Shown here piece by piece: positions 59,875-64,000 of a DNA stretch of 64,000 bases. The DNA is taken from positions 32,695 through 96,694 of the forward strand of contig NZ_JAHQCW010000023.1 of the NCBI RefSeq assembly GCF_019042275.1, given 5' to 3'. The notes under the pieces were generated by a model. That model did not search any database, was not told the DNA's origin, and was given only the letters and a program-made list of their open reading frames with translations. Source of the stretch: Diplocloster agilis (lineage in GTDB: Bacteria > Bacillota > Clostridia > Lachnospirales > Lachnospiraceae). The translations under genes and the position numbers were made by a program. Every line of letters begins with the position of its first letter. Position 1 is the stretch's first letter.

Positions 59875-61609
59875 GTTCCGCCTCCTGCTTTCCATAGTGT
59901 TCAAGCGCCTGCTGTGTCTCCCAAAGCTTTGCGTACACCCCGCCGGCCGTCAATAGTTCCTCATGGTTCCCATGCTCCGCCACAGTTCCGTTATCCAGTA
60001 CGTAGATCGTATCTGCCTCCACCACATTTGCCAGCCGGTGGGAGATCAGCAGGACCGTCCTGCCGGCGGCCAGAGTACGGATCTGATCCATAATATGGTT
60101 TTCACTCTCCACATCGATATTGGAAGTGGCCTCGTCAAATATATAGACGGGACTGTCATGGAGAAGCGCCCTGGCAAGCGCCAGCCTCTGGCATTGTCCT
60201 CCGGACAGGTTCGCTCCTTTTTCCATGAGCAGCGTATCCAGTCCCTGTTCTTCCCGAAGAAAATCCGCCAGCTTCATCTGTCCGAGCACCTGCCATAATT
60301 CACCGTCCGATGCATCAGGTTTACCCATCAGCAGATTTTCCCGCACGGTTCCCTTAAACAGGTAGCTGCTATGGCTGATATAGGTGACGTTTCTCATCAG
60401 ACTTTCTTCCGTGAGATTTTGCAATTCCACACCTCCCAGAGTGACGGAACCGGAATACTTTTTGTTTCTGCCCATCAGGATGGAGGCAACCGTTGACTTC
60501 CCGCAGCCGCTTTCCCCCACCAGGGCTGAAAAACTTCCCTGGGGAAAATGGAAATCTGCTCCATGCAGAATTTCCCGTTCTTCCTCATAGGAGTAGCTTA
60601 AATCCGAACATCTGATATCATATCGGTTTGGGACAGCGGCCGTCCCCTGTTCCGGTTCCGGCAGGTCCAGCAGATGGAAGATCTTATCACTGGCCGCCAT
60701 CCCGTTCATGGCGATGTGAAAGAAACTTCCCAGCTGCCGCATGGGGATAAAGAAATCTGCGGATAACAGAATAATGGTAAGGCAGCCGGCTAAAGTTATA
60801 TTTCCGGCCCTGTATTGGGTGACTGCCATAACCATCCCAAGCGCTGCGCCGCCATAGGCGATCAGATCCATAATCGTAATGGAATTCAACTGCATCGTGA
60901 GGACCTTCATGGTGATTTTACGGAAATGTTCCGCCTCCCGGTTCATTTCGCTGCTTTTATATGCGTCGGCCTGATAGATCTTCAACGTGGTCAGCCCTTG
61001 CAGATTTTCCAGGAACGTGTCCCCCAGGGTAGTATATTGGCCCCAGTATTTTGCCAGCAGTTTTTTGGCGAAGGTCTGGACCGCAGCGATGGAGACCGGA
61101 ATCAGAGGAACACAGATTAACAGGACCAGGGCCGCCGGAAGATTCACAAAGCTCAGCACGAAAAACAAAGTCAGGGGGGCCAGCATACTGTAGAAAAACT
61201 GGGGCAGATAGGAGCCAAAATAGGTTTCCAGCTGATCGACGCCCTCCACAGATACCTGTACGACCTCGGAGGTACTGACTTGTTCCCGGTAAGAGGCGCC
61301 TAACCGGAGCAGTTTACGATAGATCAGTTCCCGGAGCGTTTTTTTCACCGCCCGGGAAGAAAGATATCCCATCCTGGCCGCAGCGGCGGTACAGGCAAAG
61401 CGTATCAAAACAGCGGCGGCAATGATAACAGCGACCAGCATAAAAGTCTGTGGAAGCGCCTTATCCAGGTACAGCTCCTGCAGCAGATTTGTGACCGAGA
61501 AGATCATTACAACATTGGCCAGCAGGCTAAACCACTGTACCAGAACATTTCCGGTTATGTACTTTCGGCTCTCATCGACGACGCCAATCAGTCGTTTGTT
61601 AATCATCAT
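59858..61609 (-). CDS. ABC exporter half-transporter, CydD-like
   Basis: A 583-residue half-transporter with a six-helix membrane domain and a nucleotide-binding domain with Walker A GESGCGKST, signature LSGGQCQRLALARAL and Walker B YIFDEATSNID. It resembles CydD and partners the CydC-like protein. Substrates of such pairs include glutathione/cysteine, heme-related compounds or peptides. The upstream leader has a hairpin and repeats that suggest regulation by the DtxR-like protein encoded upstream. Confidence 0.82.
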   Translation of the reverse strand: MMINKRLIGVVDESRKYITGNVLVQWFSLLANVVMIFSVTNLLQELYLDKALPQTFMLVAVIIAAAVLIRFACTAAAARMGYLSSRAVKKTLRELIYRKLLRLGASYREQVSTSEVVQVSVEGVDQLETYFGSYLPQFFYSMLAPLTLFFVLSFVNLPAALVLLICVPLIPVSIAAVQTFAKKLLAKYWGQYTTLGDTFLENLQGLTTLKIYQADAYKSSEMNREAEHFRKITMKVLTMQLNSITIMDLIAYGGAALGMVMAVTQYRAGNITLAGCLTIILLSADFFIPMRQLGSFFHIAMNGMAASDKIFHLLDLPEPEQGTAAVPNRYDIRCSDLSYSYEEEREILHGADFHFPQGSFSALVGESGCGKSTVASILMGRNKKYSGSVTLGGVELQNLTEESLMRNVTYISHSSYLFKGTVRENLLMGKPDASDGELWQVLGQMKLADFLREEQGLDTLLMEKGANLSGGQCQRLALARALLHDSPVYIFDEATSNIDVESENHIMDQIRTLAAGRTVLLISHRLANVVEADTIYVLDNGTVAEHGNHEELLTAGGVYAKLWETQQALEHYGKQEAEHEKAE

Positions 61610-61671
61610 GTGGGTTTCCTCTTTCTAAACAGATTTTTCAAACTAGTTAGACGGTGCTAACCATCGGGCTT

Positions 61672-61694
61672 AAAAAATACGCCGCGGCAGGCGT
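61672..61694 (-). terminator. Hairpin with T-run in the leader of the ABC operon
   Basis: On the minus strand ACGCC pairs with GGCGT (6-base loop), followed by ATTTTTT (61672-61678). It lies downstream of the promoter candidate at 61711, so it may be an attenuator or the end of the regulator transcript. A GTTAG-N6-CTAAC inverted repeat (61646-61661) follows it. Confidence 0.45.
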
Positions 61695-61710
61695 TCTTTT
61701 TCCGATATGA

Positions 61711-61719
61711 ATTCTACCA
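61711..61719 (-). promoter_or_regulatory. Extended -10 promoter candidate of the ABC operon
   Basis: On the minus strand TGG is followed by TAGAAT (61711-61716). The -35 region is poor (GGGCAC), which fits an activator-dependent promoter. Confidence 0.4.
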
Positions 61720-61748
61720 CAATTTCAGGAAATGTGCCCCATAAAATT

Positions 61749-61850
61749 GTTGCATAATAGCTACAAATATCGGAAAAAATTCCCTATGCAAGACCCATTT
61801 ACTTCCCGATATCCGCGCGGTTAAGAAAAGTTGCACGTGTGCTACAAATA
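61749..61850. promoter_or_regulatory. Two copies of GTTGCA-N5-GCTACAAATA
   Basis: The motif is at 61749-61769 and 61830-61850, exactly 81 bp apart. The core GTTGC-N6-GCTAC is a near-palindrome (GTWGC/GCWAC). Both sites lie upstream of the ABC promoter candidate and downstream of the DtxR-like gene, in the 301-bp gap 61610-61910. They are candidate regulator binding sites. Confidence 0.5.
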
Positions 61851-61910
61851 AATACCAGACCCAGCCTCTGTGTTCTGTCTGTTAAAGATCCGCAAGATAT
61901 CCGCAGAAGT

Positions 61911-62744
61911 TTAAAACAAAATTGTAAAGATTGCCACGCTTTCCGGCATGTGTACCGGGCCGATGGAAATGGACATTTTCAGGCAGACGCTTCCGTGCAG
62001 GACCCGCCCCACATCATTTCCGATATTCACGAAATGCAGCACTTCCGCCGGAATATGCCAGAAATCACCGTTTCGCTCCGCGTCACAATAATGCTCTCCG
62101 TCAAAATATTTTAAACTGCTAAGCTTTGCTGATTTTTTCAGCCCGTCGGCGGCAGAAGAATGCGTAACCGGGAGCGCTTTCAGCCGGATCACACCCAGAT
62201 CCTTTTGAACCGTCAGGTCACAGGGATGTTCGAACCCCTCGTTCGCCATGGAGATATTATCATGATTCTTCACATTTTCCCGGTAAAGAATAAAGGGCAG
62301 GGAGTAACTGCCATCCCGCAGAGTACGGCACAGTACGGAACCGTCAAAATTCTTCCGGTTTCTGAGAACATGCTTAACCCGATAGCGTTCTTCCGTCCCC
62401 CGGATAACTTCAAAGATCTCATCCGAACAGTACAGGGAAAGGACCCTGGCGTCCTTCTGGGCTGCCTGAGGCGCCACGCCCTCATAGATCAGGTGGTTCA
62501 TTGCGATATCCATCCGCTCGGCATATTTTTTAGCGGCGTCAGATCCGGCCGGGGTCAATGCAGGATGCCTTACCTCAGAACGGTCCAGCAAACCTTCTTT
62601 TTCCAAAGCCATCATAGCCCGGCTGACCGCATACTTCTCCTCCACCAGCGTCTTCGAAAGATTAGTAACCGTGCAGCTCTCCTGAGACATTTCCAGGAAA
62701 CAGATCAATATTCTCAACTTTAGTATTTCAATTTGATTCGGCAT
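61911..62744 (-). CDS. DtxR-like winged-helix metalloregulator with extra C-terminal domain
   Basis: A 277-residue protein. The N-terminal winged helix (TVTNLSKTLVEEKYAVSRAMMALEKEGLL) is followed by a segment like the DtxR dimerisation domain (HLIYEGVAPQAAQKDARVLSLYCSDEIFEVI). About 150 further residues form an unrecognised C-terminal domain. DtxR/MntR-type proteins respond to Fe or Mn, but I cannot confirm metal ligands. AAGGAGTAAAAT precedes the ATG. It lies upstream of the ABC exporter genes on the same strand. Confidence 0.68.
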   Translation of the reverse strand: MPNQIEILKLRILICFLEMSQESCTVTNLSKTLVEEKYAVSRAMMALEKEGLLDRSEVRHPALTPAGSDAAKKYAERMDIAMNHLIYEGVAPQAAQKDARVLSLYCSDEIFEVIRGTEERYRVKHVLRNRKNFDGSVLCRTLRDGSYSLPFILYRENVKNHDNISMANEGFEHPCDLTVQKDLGVIRLKALPVTHSSAADGLKKSAKLSSLKYFDGEHYCDAERNGDFWHIPAEVLHFVNIGNDVGRVLHGSVCLKMSISIGPVHMPESVAIFTILF

Positions 62745-62805
62745 ATTTTACTCCTTAGACAGATAGAAAACCGGTAAAGCAGCAAGCCGCCAGAAATAAT
62801 ACACC

Positions 62806-62856
62806 CAAAAACGCCCTGCGCCCGCCGGACAAACGAAGTCCGGCCGGCACAGGGTG
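62806..62856 (-). terminator. Terminator after the phasin-like gene
   Basis: A long stem (CCCTG..GCC..GCCGGAC with GTCCGGC..GGC..CAGGG) on the minus strand ends in GTTTTTGG. It separates the phasin-like gene from the DtxR-like gene. Confidence 0.65.
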
Positions 62857-62997
62857 CTTCAGTTTCCGGCGTAAACATTACATATCCGGCGGTATACCCG
62901 TTTTCCTTCTCATTACCCTTCATCCGCCATCATACCGCAAAACGGACTTCAAAAACAAACATCGAAAAGCAAAATTCAACCATAACTAACCGAATGA

Positions 62998-63444
62998 CTA
63001 AGCGTCGGCACTATCCTCATCAGAATCAGCGCTTTCCTGATTATCAGCGCCATCAAGACCGGATTCACAATTACAATCCTCATCCCCGGCATCGCCGTCA
63101 CTCTCATCCTGCGCGTCCTTTGCAGCCTGAGCCGCCCTCTTTTCCGCTTCTTCCTTTTCCAAAGCAGCCAGTTTCTCCTTAAGCACGTCCCGTTCTTCCT
63201 TCGGCATATGATCCACTGCGGACATAACATCTTTATATTCCTTGATAATATTCACCGTCACATGATCATTCATCTTTTCCTTAGCGGAGCGTTTCAATTC
63301 CTCATTCAGCACGCGTCCCTGCTCAACGGTGATCTCACCCTTTTTCACCAGCGTATCCACCAGATCCTTGGCAGCATCTGCGGTTGTGGCGATGGCCCCT
63401 ACTCCTGCCAAAAATACTTTCTTCAATCCTTCACTGATATCCAT
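62998..63444 (-). CDS. Phasin-like acidic helical protein
   Basis: A 148-residue protein. The N-terminal half (SEGLKKVFLAGVGAIATTADAAKDLVDTLVKKGEITVEQGR) is amphipathic and matches phasin-superfamily proteins often encoded with UbiB-family kinases in Clostridia. The centre is a coiled coil, and the last about 45 residues are very acidic with a CNCES pair. It may bind lipid surfaces. AAAGGA precedes the ATG. A UbiB-family gene is on the same strand at 55746-57350. Confidence 0.68.
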   Translation of the reverse strand: MDISEGLKKVFLAGVGAIATTADAAKDLVDTLVKKGEITVEQGRVLNEELKRSAKEKMNDHVTVNIIKEYKDVMSAVDHMPKEERDVLKEKLAALEKEEAEKRAAQAAKDAQDESDGDAGDEDCNCESGLDGADNQESADSDEDSADA

Positions 63445-63676
63445 CTACATTCATTCCTTTCGTGAAATATCGTGTCCATGTATCTATTCCTAAGTATACC
63501 ACACAATCCTGAAAAGTCCTTCCTTTCTGCCCACTTTTATAAAAATTTAATAAAATTGGGCGTTCGCTGAGAGCCGAGGGCTGGGGCCCGAGGGCCGTGA
63601 AGCCCTCAGGGGGACAGGTGGGAGGCTCTTTTGGGGGAGGCGGGGCGGACTCCTGGCTTTTGGCGGGCTGAGGGCG

Positions 63677-63780
63677 GCTGTGCTGATGCTTAGGGAAATC
63701 AGGGCCGCAGATTCAGGATGCACGGCGGACTTCACGTCTGACTGGCAAGGGCCGCTGAACCGAGGGCTGTCGCACGAACA
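63677..63780 (-). repeat. Degenerate family-B core in reverse orientation
   Basis: ATTCAGGATG, CGGCGGACTTCACGTC and GGCAAGGGCCGCTGAACCG match the reverse complement of the right half of the core of the 202-678 palindrome (TCCTGAACCC back to GAGGCTC). Many positions differ, so this is an old or truncated copy. Confidence 0.6.
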
Positions 63781-63797
63781 TAGCGCTCTTCCTGGGG

Positions 63798-64000
63798 AGA
63801 TTCGTATGCCCGCTGCTTAAGGCTTGGAACCACGGGCGGTATACGGGGACGCTCCGGGGGGCCGGGTTCTTTTGTATCTCCCTGGGAGCGCGGAGGGCTA
63901 ACGCTGGAATACGCTAAGTGAAATCGAAAAGCCGGGTTCAGGAACCGAGCCTATTCACCAGGAACACGTGATGTGTTCCCGGTTCAGAGGCTCTTGCCCG
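63798..64000 (+). repeat. Family-B palindrome, second copy, cut by the window edge
   Basis: From GGGCGGTATACGGGG on, the sequence follows the left arm and centre of the 202-678 copy: TTCTTTTGTATCTCC, GAGCGCGGAGGGCTAACGCTGG, AAGTGAAATCGAAAAGCC and CCTATTCACCAGGAACACGTG. The window ends inside the core at CTCTTGCCCG. The stretch 63541-63676 before it is GC-rich and shows nothing I can call a gene. Confidence 0.8.

Noticed and set aside
58216..61609. Firm assignment as CydDC
   Set aside because: Sequence resembles CydD/CydC, but no cytochrome bd genes are present and related exporter pairs have other substrates, so only CydC/CydD-like is claimed.

Overview
The window looks like chromosome of an anaerobic, spore-forming member of the Clostridia, most probably Lachnospiraceae. 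Support comes from the gene content (ferredoxin-type [FeFe] hydrogenase, pyruvate phosphate dikinase, single-chain glycyl-tRNA synthetase, a YlmC/YmxH sporulation protein, YqzL, DAP-type MurE) and from Firmicutes-style promoters and AGGAGG ribosome binding sites. The species cannot be named from the sequence. No rRNA, tRNA, CRISPR array or prophage was found.

Layout. 1-1140: the end of an unknown gene, then two very large palindromic repeats of different families (B and A). 1.1-5.9 kb: a small carbohydrate locus (TIM-barrel isomerase, aldo/keto reductase, LacI regulator, Gfo/Idh/MocA dehydrogenase), with the palindrome TTTTCATGAAAA at both divergent promoters. 6-9.5 kb: a [FeFe] hydrogenase, a MATE exporter and a YlmC-like protein. 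9.5-17.8 kb: molybdenum cofactor synthesis and molybdate uptake (MoeA-like, moaC, moaA, MOSC-MogA fusion, modABC, Mrp-type ATPase), interrupted by an antisense AAA ATPase gene. The two Mo transcription units share a 24-bp palindromic operator just after their promoters. 18-28.6 kb: two peptide-sensing/export modules (two-component system plus FtsX-type ABC transporter) arranged tail to tail, the first with a long structured leader.

29-46.9 kb is a housekeeping stretch: ylxM-ffh-rpsP-khpA-rimM-trmD, a transsulfuration enzyme, dapF, a MurE ligase, rplS, two signal peptidases around rbgA, rnhB, an M16C protease, a DUF4349 lipoprotein, era-yqzL-recO. 47-55.7 kb: a lipoprotein, glycyl-tRNA synthetase, a REP-associated tyrosine transposase (RAYT) flanked by inverted arrays of a 21-bp GGACATGTCC repeat, ppdK, and a large uncharacterised protein with a PD-(D/E)xK nuclease signature. 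55.7-63.4 kb, all on the minus strand: a phasin-like protein, a DtxR-like regulator, a heterodimeric ABC exporter, a DUF454-HMA fusion and a UbiB-family kinase. The window ends inside another family-B repeat.

The most unusual signals are intergenic. Three copies of palindrome family A (about 280-350 bp) keep a conserved core, while their stems differ between copies with both strands changed together. That points to selection on a folded structure, or to a mechanism that regenerates palindromes. Family B is a second, larger palindrome. The 21-bp phased RAYT-linked arrays occur on both sides of the transposase and also alone between rimM and trmD.
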